From Eonycteris spelaea (lineage: Eukaryota; Chordata; Mammalia; Chiroptera; Pteropodidae), in the NCBI GenBank assembly GCA_003508835.1, contig PUFA01000204.1, positions 992,001 to 1,056,000 on the forward strand: a stretch of 64,000 nt of DNA, given 5' to 3'. A program made the translations under genes and the position numbers. The notes beneath the pieces were generated by a model. That model had not been told where the DNA came from. It worked only from the letters and a program-made list of their open reading frames with translations, and did no database searches. Positions 23,086-35,891 of the stretch are shown piece by piece (position 1 is the stretch's first letter; each line of letters opens with the position of its first letter).

Positions 23086-26000
23086 GTAGGGTGACCACCA
23101 TAGGCAAGGGGCCAATGGGATGTGGGAAGTCAGACATGAAGGTGGAGAGAGAATGGTAAAGGACACATTCCATCCTTTCTCGATGCGGAGGGAACTATTG
23201 GCAAACATCAGGCCCCAAGCTGGGTACAGAGACTGAGTCACAGAGCAGCTGGGCTGTGGCTTGAAGATACATGGACAATATGGGGTCTTGGGTTGATGAT
23301 GCAAGGGTGACTTCTCCTGCTGATTATCTCTTGGATCAGAGGAAATTTGGGACTTCTCAGAGCTTTTGTAAATGAGGTGGAATAGAGTTGCCTGATTTGA
23401 ATCAAGAAAGACATATATTCTAATGATCTCAGGCCCCTGGGCCTTAGTTTCCTCATCTGCAAAATGGAAATCATGAGGGTGAGATGAGTTATTGGGTATG
23501 AATGAGTTTCCTTAACAAAACAGAGTTCTAGAGTGAAAGTTGGTTTACCTGTATGCTGCAGTAATGCAGTGAGGACGTGGGGCTGAGGAAAGAGCTACTG
23601 TTTGTCCGGAGGCAGAGGATGAGTTGGGACCCAAGTCACCGTGGAGACTCAGACCTTCATACAGGGCATTGGAGCATGGTGGTAATTAGAGCTGTCCCTC
23701 AGTATCTGAGGGGGATTGGTTCCTGGACCCCCACAGATATCAGAATCCTTGGTTGCCCAAGTCCCTTATGTAAAATAGCGTAGTGTTTGCATATAACCTC
23801 TATTTGCATATAGGCCACAGCAGAGTATGCCTATACATCACGTCATTTATGAAGATTCAGCATAGTGCTTGGCGTGTGACAAACTCAAGTTGTGCTTTTT
23901 GGGACTTTCTGTGATTTTTTTTCCGAATATTTTTTGATCCACTGTTAGTTGAAACCATGCCCTGGAGGCTGACTGTATACATGCTCGCTGTTGGGTGCTC
24001 AGACAAGCCCTGTTTCACTTCCATTCACTGACATGATCTCATACCTTCCACACTCTGCTTCTAGGAGCCAAGAGTTGCTTCCCACATTTTACGTTTGCAG
24101 AAACGGAGGGGAAAGAACTTGCCCGGGGTCACATGGGTGTTATTCGATGTTACCCAGGAAGCATCACAGGTTGACAGGGGTCAGAAATCGAAACCATGGG
24201 AGACACTCCTGCTACAAGAGGGACAGGCAAAGAAGGTTAAGACCCACTTGAAATCCTCCTCAGCCCATCTCCTGGGCCCACTCCTGTCTGCCTGTGAGGA
24301 GTGGTTGGGGGGCAGAGGAGTACTGCTTCCTGCCTGGCAGAACTCCTCAGGCACCTTGTCCTTTGTCTCCCACACTTTGTCATCGTCTCCCTCCTAGCCT
24401 CGGTTAGGTGTGTCACATTGATTAAAGACTGCTCATGTGGAATGCCGGGCAATTTACCAAGCATTTTATAAATGGTCATGTCTTTCATTTTGTTTCATAG
24501 CCTCGATTTCTTTTAAAAATTCATTTATCTCTCAGTGCATTGTTTTCTTAAAGTTACCCAGTCAGTGCCATGGGAATGCTGAAGGAGCCTTTCCCACCTG
24601 GCTCCTCCTCATCGCCTTCCCTGCTTCTACCTCTGTAGATAGTGAGCTCTCTGCTGGCACGAAATGCCTCCACGTTCATCTCTTTCACCCCTTAGAACAA
24701 CTTCAGTGTCAGTACCATCATTTCCGTTTTATAGTGAGGACCCAGAAGTTCAAAAGAGTTGAAGGGCTGATGGAGCAGTGGGGCCTCCTCCCATGTGCCT
24801 CAGGGTCTCTCGCCTCATGACGGTTTCCCACCACAGTCACTGATTCTCTGTTAAACTTTCCTCTGGAAAAACCCTGCATCTCCTCCCCCAGCTGTGCTAC
24901 CACTGCCAAGTCACTTCTCATCATAGGGACTCAGCTTCCGCCATCTCTAAAATGGGAGCATTAATAGTAACTGCTGGGCTGTGGAAGGGTCGAATGAGAA
25001 CACCAGTGGAAAAGCTGCCAGCCACATAGAGGCATAGCTATCTCTTGGTTCTGAGTCTGGGAGTCAGAGGGGCTGTAGGAAAAAGAGAGGGTCTGGCTTT
25101 CCCAGAACCATTGTAAAGACACGAAGTCCTAGGGCCCTGGACATCGGTGGTCACTGGGTCAGCTTCCCAGCCTTCTCGTCTCCAGGCCACCACTTAGACA
25201 CCCACAGGCATAAGGAGCTTGCAGGAAACAAGGTTAGCACAGGGAATGAGAGGTTCACACCCATTGCCGGTTCTTACTTACCTACCTCTGAGGTAGATCC
25301 CAGAGGGAAATTGGTGGATCAGCGAGCAGGCAGGCACCTTTTTAATCTTCGGACCTGCTGCTAACTTGACCCCCAAGAGGTTATTCCAGAGCACTCCCTA
25401 GTGGCCCTCGGTGTAGAAGAGTTCCGAGTTGCTGAGCCTCAGAGCAGGTGTGAAGGGAGATTTCCAGAGTGAGCAATCTCTCCTGGCCCCTTTTTGCTGT
25501 AGAAGTGTGGTGGGAAGGAGTGTGGGGAGAAGGAGCATTCACTCCTGATCTGTTGTCTTCCGCTATCTGAAAATTCTATTTCTCCGAAAGGCAAAGACCT
25601 CTTTTCTCTGCGCCTCCATCACATCATGGGGAAAATGGGAGCCACATTTCCCATCTCTACCCACCTCACAGGACTAGGCCTAGAACAGGTGTGAGTGATC
25701 AGTAGACCTGCCCTCCCTGCCTCAGGAGGGAAGTTTGGGGGTATGGTGGTAAGCCCCACCCTTCCCAGATGTTCTGGGTGACCGAGTCAGGAGGGAGAGA
25801 TTTTTGGAGGAGAGGAAGCTGATCCCAGCTGGTCCACCCATATGTGACCTCTCACTCTCTCCTACTTGTAGACATACAAAGGGCGTGGGTTGAAGGAAGG
25901 AGTGGGCAAAAAATGAAAAGCATAAAGGACTTAAAAATAGATCTAGCTGTGAAAGGAGACATTCAAAGGCTGGCTGGCGTGTCACTCCTCCCTGACAATG

Positions 26001-29000
26001 AGCCTGGTTCTCAGACTAATGGGGAGTTTCAAGCTAAATACCAGCTCCCCTGAGACGCCCAGGAGTGGCAGCCCCTCCCCGCTGCCTCCTCCCTCGCCTG
26101 AGTCCAGTCGTCACCACATTTCTGTGATAGGTCCACCCTTGAGCCCAGGCGGAATTTAGTGCCCTGTCTTCTGGAAGAGACCCTCCTGCCACCACTCCCT
26201 GGTTCCCCCTTTATGCGCGTTTTCTCCCTCCTGGCCATACCCAAGGTCAGTTGGCCTGGCCTGGGCTTCTTTGCTGGCCTTATGCCATCAGGACTTGCAC
26301 CTGAGGCCTTGCCCTGACCATCTGCCTAGGTCAAAAGGTTATTTCCTTGAGCCAGTCTCCAATTTGGGTTAAGTGTCACCGTGTGCTTTTTTCCTGCCAC
26401 AGACCCTGGAACCCACTTATGCCGTTCTGCACATTAGCTCTACTGCCCACGCTACCTCCCCTGGTCCTCATCGGCTTCCTCAGGCTGCAGCCTGTTCCCC
26501 TCCTTCCCAGAAAACAACCTCTCCTCCTGTTGAATGTGAATCCCCTCCTCTCTGCCTCTCTTCTCTCTATATCCTCATTGTTTCTCCCCGTCCCTCCTCT
26601 CCTTCAACAGAAATTTATTTATTTGCTCAGTACTCAGTGAGCACCTGCTGTCTTCTAGGTACCTTTCTAGGGACTCAACATACAGCAGCCACAAGTCAGA
26701 CCAGGCACCTCCCTGCCCGGTGGTGTTTATATCCTACATAAGAAGATGAACAGGCAGCCAGAAAACTCCTGAGGTGGCTTGGGGGTGAAAGTGTTGTAAA
26801 CAGCAGAGAAACAAAACGCAGTGGTGGTGGAGGACGGAGCACAAGACAGGGGTGGTGTGGGGGATTTGGATAGGGAGGCCAAAGAGGCCTTTTTATCCAT
26901 TAAAAAAAGTTATGTTAAAATAAGCTAACATTCATCATCTCAACCATTTTAAAGTGTACAGTTGAGTGTGACCCTTGTGCGCATTAAAACCATCCATCTC
27001 CAGAAGCTTTTCATCTTCCCAGACTGCAGCTCTGTGCCATTTGAACACTAACTGCCCATTCTCTCCCACCCACCCCTGGCAGCCACCACCCTACTTTCTG
27101 TCTCTATAAGTCTGACTAATCTAGGGACCCTCATACAGGCGGAATCATACAGTATTTGTTCTTTGTGAATATTTTATTTCACTTAACCATAATGCCCTCA
27201 AGATTCATCCAAAAAAAATCGAGGGTTTTTTTATATTTTTTTTATTTTTTTATTTTTTTATTTTTTGCTTTTTAAGGCTGAATTAAATCTGTATAGACCA
27301 CAATTTCACTTATCCATCCATCAGTGGATGCTCGGGTTGCTATGTGAATATCCCTGGTATGAACATGTGTGTACAGATATCTCTTTGAGACCCTGCTTTC
27401 AGTTCTTTGGGTGTATACCCAGAAGTGGAATTGCTGGATCATATGGTAATTGCGTTTAATTTTCTGAAGAACCGCCATATGGATTTCCACAGCGACTGCA
27501 CCATGTTACATTCCCATCAGCAATGCATGAGGGCTTCAGTTTCTAAGGGAATGCCTTCTTGATGACAAGAAAACCTTTGAGCAGGGAGCTGAATATTATG
27601 AGGGAGAAAGCAACAGGAAGATCTAGGGATACAGTGTTCCAGACAGAGAACAGCTGTGCGACGCTGGGCTGTGGCAATGACCTTCTTGAGCTGGAAAGAC
27701 TACAAGGTCAGCGTGACTGGAGCAAAGGAGAAGGAGGTGGACAGGAGAAATTCTGTAGGACTTCCCTTAGCTCACAAACGTATTCAAGTCCTCTCCCATG
27801 CTTCCACCTCCTCGCTGCTATCATTCATTCTTCACGACCCTCCCCGACCTCCTCCAGCCAGACCTTCTCCACTGTCCACCTCAGACCTTGGGCCTCAGTT
27901 CAGTGGTCACCCCTTTTCCTTTGGCTTCTCAGGCTCTACCCTCTCGTGGTTCTCTCCCTACTTCTCTGACATCCTGCTCTGCCCATGCCTCCATATGAGG
28001 CGTTTTATTTCCCAAGATCTGAGTTCCTTCAGCCCTGTTTCTCATTTGTGTCCATTGCTCAGTCAGTCTGTTCCAGACGAGCAGCCAGCCCTACTCAGAT
28101 GGCATTCCCAGAGCTGCCTTTCTGGCCTGACCGCTCTGCAGACCCTCTACTCCAGCTTCCAGCTGCACTTCAGGGCCCTTCTTAGGAGCCCCAAAGTGCA
28201 GACACCACGAATCCAGCACATCCCGAGGTGAACTCACCGTCTTTTCACCCCATCCCCGGCCTGCTCCTCCTCTTGTGTTTGCCCTTCTGGTTGTTGGTGC
28301 CAGATTAGAAAGGTTTAAAATCTCCGGCATTTCATCTTTTATTACCATGTCTTAATCATGGATACAAAAACGAGTTCTGTCTGTCCTTTAAACCCCCCAG
28401 GGCCTTTGCACTTGCAGCTTCCTCCACCTGAAATGCTCTTCCTGCCTTCTGCAGGGCTGGCTACAGGTCTCAAGCGAAATGTCACCTCCTCATAAGGCCT
28501 CCCTGGCTCGCCTGCTGTGCTTGGCTATGGCGTTTCTTTTTATTTCCTTCCTCAGACTCATTTCAAGCTGTGATTATGTTCTTTATTTTTTCTGCTACAT
28601 GTATACTGTTTGCCTTTCCCTACCTCCCAGGAGGGCAGCTATTCACAGATGTATCTTTACTGCCTGGCACATAAAATAGTATTCAGTAAATATCTTCAAA
28701 TAAACTAATAAAGAAATGAATACATTAGATTCAGCTCCTGTATTTAGGTAAGGAAAACAAACTTATATGCATGACAGTTTAATATAATGAAAACACTTGA
28801 GAGGTCCTGCATGATTTACTTGGTATGAGAAGGGGCCAAACTGGGCACCATCTTTGCTCACTGGCTGCCCAGTAACTATGCAGGGAATGTAGCGTTCGGA
28901 ATAATAACACAAAGAGATGGTTCAAGGCAGCACTAGTGGAGGAAGATGAGGGATGCAGACTCTGAGAATACAAGGGATAGGAGAGAGTAGGGGCTCAGAA

Positions 29001-32000
29001 GTCTGGGAGGCGTCCTGGAGACCTACATGTCCCTTGTTCAGGGGCCTGGATGGCTTGGGGGCTGTTGGGAGCCAAAGGGCTGGGTATGGGGACAGTGAGG
29101 ATGCCCTGACTCTGAGAGAGTTTATTTCATGGCTGGTTTTCCTCTGCTAAGTCTCAGATGCCCCTTGCCTCAGTTGTTTGGGATTTGAGCCCCTAAGTCA
29201 TACTCACCCTTGCTCTCTCCTTCTTGACTTTGTGGCAGTCACTGTCTATGCCTAGTCTATAGCCCTGCTGCTCAGAGTTCATGATGTGGACCAGCAGCAC
29301 CCCAGGCCCCACCCCAAACCTGCCCAGTCAGGATCTGCATGTTGGTGAGATCCCTCGCAAATCACATGCTCACCGAAGTTGGAACTCTGGTCTGTATATA
29401 TCAGCTGTCCAGTCTGTATCAAGCACTCTCAGTGCCCTTGGCTCTTGGATATGCCAGGAAATAAACAAATGGGGTCCCTGACCATGGGAAACATACCGTC
29501 GAGTTAGAGAATGAATTATCACTCACATGATAACCTCTAACTTCACATTTATGCTTTTCTCAATGTTATATTTCACAATTTAAAACAAAAACAAAAGCTG
29601 CCTGTGAGATGGAAAATTTGTGGGGCAACCCCAGTGTACTAAGAGCTATGTGAGCTAAACCCTGAGCAGTGTAAGGGGTCCAAGTCTTAGAGTTAGGGCA
29701 GTCAGGGAGGCTTCCAGGAGGAGGTGAGGCCTGATTACTCCTTGAAGGAGGGTAGAACATAGTTAAGTGGAAAGGAGAAGGAGAGTAGACAGGAGGCAAA
29801 ATGGACAGCACAACAGCATGGAATCCAGCCATTGACTGGCCCCTCGAGGTTACAGGTCCTTTCTTGACTTGGAGTGAGATGGTCAGGACAGGAAGACTAT
29901 CTGATATGAGCCACGTACTTGCCTATTCCTGCTGTCAAAAAGTGAGGTCTTGCCAGTCACAATCACAGTCATTCTAGGATTCTAAAAGATGAGAGAGAGC
30001 TGACAGGGGCACATACAGATCACTTAGTTTTTTGATTGTCGTTAAACACTTAACATGAGATCTGCCCTCTTAATTCCATCATGGATGAATGGATAAATAA
30101 AATGTGGTCTATGCATACAGTGGAATATGATTCAACTTAAAAAGGAAGGGAGTCCTGTCACATACTACAACATGGATGGACCTGGAGGACATTATGCTAA
30201 GTGAAGTAAGCGAGTCATAGAAAGACAATATATAGATTCCTATATGAGGAATCTAAAACGGTCAAATTCATAGAAGCAGAGAGTAGAATGGTGGTTGCTA
30301 GGGGCTAGTGGGGGAAGGAAATCATAGGTTGCTATTCAATAGGTATTAAAGTCAGTTACTTAGGAGGTCACTTTGTCTTACAGGAAGGACAGCCACAGCT
30401 CATGAAGAGGCCATCACTTGCTCAGGGTTATTAAGCAGGTCAGAGGCAACGTCAGGAGTAGAAATCAGGTTTCCTGTTGCTTCATTCAGGGCATTCCAAG
30501 ATAACTTGATGCTTCTATGCCTGTATTAAAAGCTGCAGCCAGAATTAAAGATTCATTTTAACATTAAAAGTTCGTTTAAATATCTGGGTCAAACCTGGAT
30601 TCACACCAGCCTATCTCCAGAAACTAGAATAAGACAAAGTGTCAGTGACCTGGAAGCTGACCCTTGGTCTTGAGGGGCCGGGGTGGGGGGTCTCTGTTTG
30701 GTCCCACTTCTCCCCCGGCCCCACCCCCGCCTTGTCATAGCAGGCCTTCCCTCTTCTTCTCCATCCTCATCTCTTCTCTTCCACCTGTGGGAGCACAGGT
30801 GACAGCTGGGATAAAACTGAGCCGTCTCTCCCTGAGCTCCCCTCTCTGAATTTTCCAGCAGCCCTTGAAGGCTGTGCTGGAAATTGTGATCTGAACACCA
30901 AGGGAGAAGGACCACATCCCTGACCGTGGTTCCCAGAGGAACATCAGAGGCAGCGGTCGCCTGGAGTCTGGTGCGTCGAGCTTCCTGGCACTCACTTTCT
31001 CTTCGCCTCTGTGACCTCAGAACCCTTCAGCACGCCCCTCCCTGGGACCCTCAAAATAGTAAAGACTTATCAGGAATATTTCCCAGGGCTTGAAACATCG
31101 TTAGAAGACAGCACCTTCCCTCTTTCTGGATGTGATGCTGCTTCCTGGTGGGCTGCATGGCTGTGGAAGCTGACGTAGGGAGCATGGGTGTCTGCCTTGG
31201 CACTCTGCCCCACCTCAGGTTTAACGTGTGACGTAGATACTTATTGAAACTGTAGGGGATCACGGGCACAGGGGCCTGCATGAGCAAAGAAGGTAGGGAA
31301 AAATAGGGTGAACTGTGGAGTAAAATTGAGTTCCCTGTCATGGAGGAATGCAGGAAAGTTCCTGGAAAGGGTCTTTAGGCTGGGATAGGACTTATTTGTG
31401 CTTCAGTGTCCTCATCTGTGAAATGGATAGTAGTAGTACCTACCTCATAGGGTGTTGAAGATTCAATGAGATAATATGTGCAAAAAGCTTAGGGCCATAC
31501 TAGCACATGCTAAGTGTTCAGTAAATGTCAGTAAATGTTAGCTGTTATATTATTAAGGAGGTAGTATCTGTGTTTTACAGGTGGGGCTCAGAGAAGAGAA
31601 ATAATTTATCCAAGGGCATAGGTGGAGGGAGAGGTGGAGCCCAGGATTTGAAACCAGGTCTTCTGACCTCAGAGCATGGGCTCTCAGCATCATGCTAGAT
31701 GACAAGTTCCTTCTGTAAATGCTGGAGAGCCATAGAAGCTACTCAATGCTGCAAGTAACAGTAGAGGCAGCCACCATGGCAGAGGATGGATTGGCGTGAG
31801 TGGAAGACCAGAGCTTTCTATGAGCTAAGAGACACGTTCATCTGAGGATAGAGGGATCCTAGGGAGCTTAGATTCAAGATGGGGACTGGAAAGTCCATCA
31901 CTTCAAAGGCAGGGCAGTTCTGAGTGGGGGGGGGGCGCGGCGGGACAAGGCCTAGGATGGACAGAGTGGTTATAGATGTAGGTGAAAGTCGTCTGAGAAG

Positions 32001-35000
32001 GAGGTTTCTAGGAGGCAAGAGGCCAATGGTTGTAGTATAGAGACTGGAGTTCCCAGGTGACCACAGGTGGTGGGGGCAGCTGTGAACTGGGAAAGGGGAA
32101 ACTGAGCCAGGCACCAAGACTTCAGGATGTAGGGCTTGGCAAGGAGCTGGCAGAGACGAGGGTGAAAAGAAAGAGGTGGCTATTTAGACAGCAGGTATAA
32201 ACCCAGGAGCCTGTCCACAAGGAGAGAGGTGACAGACTAGGAGCTTCGGAGGTTTCTTCCTCCTCTGCAGGACAGGGCATCATGGAGAAAGATTGTGTGG
32301 CCCCTGGGCATGCTTGGAGCCATGCTGAGGGCCAGCCCATAAAGCCTGGGGTTCATTGTTCTGCTTCTCACAATAATACTCATTGTTATAACACAGTGGC
32401 AGGGCTGCCTCAATCCTCCATTGCTGTTCACTGAAAATAGAGCGTTTCCATCCATCATTCTGTATGATCTTTGCGACAGCCTCAAAACCAGCAGCTCTCA
32501 AAACCTTTTGGTCTCAGACACATCTGCCATCTTGCAAATGATTGAGGACCCCAAAGAGTTTTTGTTTCTAAGTTATCTATAATTTTTTCTATCACATGAG
32601 AAAGTCATACTGAGAAAATTTTAAAACATCTAATTCACTTTCAAATGACAATAATAAACCCATTCATGTTAACACAAATAGATTTTTAATGAAAAGTAAT
32701 TATGTTTTCAAATAAATTAGAGTGAGAAGAGTACATTGAGTTTGCATTTTTGTAAATATTGTTAATTCTGGCTTAATAGAAGACAGCTAGATCCTCCTAG
32801 CTGCTCCTGCACTCCGACTGTTGGAACTGTTGTTTCAGTCGACTTCCATGGAAATCTGGGCTCACACAGATACATATTTGGAAAAGGGAGGTGGGACTCC
32901 AGGGTCTGGGACCACACTTGGGGAACTGCTGTTCTAGAAGAAGGCTAAGTACCCCCATTTTATAAGCCAGACAAACTGAGGCGTGAAAATAGGGAACCAG
33001 GACTCCCAACTATTTCTGTGACCCACTGTTTAACCTTTAGGGAAAGGAGGACTGTCCCTCCCAATGTGACCTGGTTCCAGAATAGCCAGAAATGACCTGG
33101 CTAGTTTGCTTGGAGCCTGGGAGGAAGTGTAAGACTGGGTGGCCCTGGGGAACAGAGGTGATAAGCTGCTTCGGCCTCAGGCAGAGGGGCCAGCAGCCAC
33201 CTGATATAACACCCATAGCCACAGACTGAGAAAAGCAATAGCCCCTGGCGCCCCAGCCCCCACACTCCTGGGAGGAACCCTGTTCCCAGAAGTCTGTCCC
33301 TGGACACTGCCGTCAACCTTGGAGTTCATTTCCTGGTTAAACAAACATCTATATTAAATAGCCCGGTTGGACAACGCCCATAAGCAGCTTCTGAGGAGAG
33401 CCTCGGGCACATGGCCTGCCAGACCTCCTTCTTGTCTGGCTAGTGAAGACACATCCATCATCAGCAATGTCAGTAAAGCAGGCCCACTGGTGCGTCCCAC
33501 CCAGAGTCTGCCCGTCTGGCAGGAGGGATTGAAAGGGACGTGCAGAGTGGCCCGTACCCCGACCCTACCAGAAGTCTGTCCCACAGCTTCAAGATTGTAA
33601 CAATGGGAATGACGATTACCATTTTGGGTGGGACACGACCACTCCATCCATCATCTCATCATCTCATCTTGCAGAGTGGGAATATTGCCCCCAGCTTCCA
33701 ATTGAGGAAACTGAGGCACCTGAGAAGGCCTTGTCTTTGGTCACATAGCCACTCATGGCCCAGCTGGGAAGTGGATCTGGGTGTCCTGACTTCCGGCATA
33801 GTTCTTTCTTATGTACCACAGTAGTCACTACTCAGAGGGGCAGAATCAGAAGAGCTGAGACCAGAGAACTAGCCCGGGCCCCTCCTGCAGTGCTACACTC
33901 TTGCTGCTGGCTTTACAATGCAGGTAAAGAATAGGTGCTTCCCAGTTTGAAAAAACCCACCACCCCTAATTGGCAGAGATGCTATTTACTGAGTACTTAC
34001 TATGTGCCAGTCGTGCTGCTAAGACCCACGTTGCCCGGGTTTGAATCTTGGCTCTGCCAATTAATAGCCGTGACTTCGGGTAAAGGGTAGGACTTATTTG
34101 TGCTTCAGTTTCCTCATGTGTAGAATGGAAATGATAAGTACCTACCTCATAGATTTTGGGGAAGATTCAGGGAGATAATACATGTAAAAAGCTTAAAGTT
34201 ATACTTAAGACATAATAAGTGTTCAGTAAATGCTAGCTATTATTAATTATTATTATCATCATCATCATCCATGTTTTACAGATGGGGCTCGGAAAAGAGA
34301 AGTAACTTGTCCAAGGGCGTATAGGTCTAGGTAGGGGTGGAGCCCAGGATTTGAATCAGGCCTTTTTAGCATCATGCCAGATGACAAATGAGAACTGAAT
34401 CACAGGCCATGGAAGAATGAAGGTCATCTTGACTCTTGCACTCATTTTATAGAAGAAGAAGCTGAGCTTCAGATCTCCTGACTCCTTTCCTTTCTCTACA
34501 GAGTAATTCTCTTTATGGAAGCTTGGCCACAGTCTTCTTAGCTGTTGAGGCCTATCCTGGCAGAATACATTTCCATTGGGAAGGTTTTGTTTACAAAGCC
34601 GTTTCACATGTGGGATTCTCAAGGAGCCCTGCGTTGGGAGGAGTGAGCTGCTTTTGTCCACAGAGCCCCACGCTAGACCTGCAGATGCAGAAGGCAGACA
34701 CTGAGTCACAATTTGGCACCAGTGGGAAGGAGGGAGGCCAGGTGAGGCCAGAGGCCTCTGCAGGCCTCACAGTTTTCCCTCCTGCTCTGTGAATGCTGTA
34801 ACAGCCCACCACAGAGGCTGCAGTCAGATGCAAGAGAGAGACTAAACCATGGGCCCAAGGTCTGCACTAGTAAGGTGGCCTCAGAGGGACAGAAGTCTCT
34901 AGAAAACACTGCTTCTTAGCCAAGAAACTATTAGATATGGGCCACTAGGGAGAGGACTCTGTCGAGCACTAACTATGTGCCAGGCACTGTATCCCTTTTC

Positions 35001-35849
35001 ATCTGTTTGTTCAAACCTTTATTGACCATCTCCTGTGTGTAAAAACTATATTAGGTAGTGTGACTGCTACAGAGCAAAGACAAGCAAAGGAAAGGGTTAG
35101 TTGTTCTCAACCGGGTGTGAGATTTTGCCCCCAGAGTAATATCCAGAGACATTTTTAGTTGTCACACTGAAAACTGTGGCCTGCTGCTGCCATCCACAGC
35201 AGCGGTAGAGGCTGTGGATGTGGTTAATAGTGTTGTAATACCTAGGACAGCGCCTGCGTCAAAAGCTGTCTGGCCTAAAATGTCCGTAATACCAAGGTTG
35301 AGAAACCCTGGGGTTAAAGAGTGACGTGGGGAATTCTTTAGCTCAGGTGATTATGGATGGCCAGATGAGATGTAACTTTTGAGCAGAGACATTCAAAAGT
35401 CAGAAAGTACGAATGGAACATCTGAGGAAGAGCATCATGAGCGTAGGGAACAGAGAGAGTAAAGGCTGTGAGCCAGGAGCGCATCGTCAAACAGACCAGC
35501 GTGTAATTTATTCTCCACCAGATTTCAGATAAAAAAACTGAGGCTCAGAGGTAATGGTTTGCCAGATGTCGTACAGTTACCACTGGGCCAGGATTTGGAT
35601 GTGGATGTGCTTGGCTCAGAGCCCGTTTGCTTTCTTTCTACTGCCTAAGCTACTACTACTGTCAGAGTGGCTCAGCCTTTATTGTGCAATTGAGGCCTTT
35701 GTAACTTGACCATGTAAATTATTTTCCTTCTTTCATCCCTAGGTACTTGGTTCTGTTCCTAGCACCACTTCAATAACAAAAATAATGAGGATAATGACAG
35801 CTGTTACTTCTATAGTGCTTACTGTGTGGCAGGCATTGCTCCAAGTGTG

Positions 35850-35891
<42 letters not shown>

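Noticed and set aside
25388..25412. CTCF-like word near 'ccctagtggccctcg'
   Set aside because: Reverse complement has two mismatches to the CTCF core in conserved positions; too weak to report as a site.
27559..28231. Two overlapping + strand open frames of 136 and 191 codons
   Set aside because: Pyrimidine-rich L2-like sequence gives long Ser/Pro/Leu frames by chance in both frames; nothing resembles a protein family.
35851..35890. GATA repeats as a GATA-factor platform
   Set aside because: Perfect tetranucleotide array is better explained as a microsatellite; no supporting composite motif.
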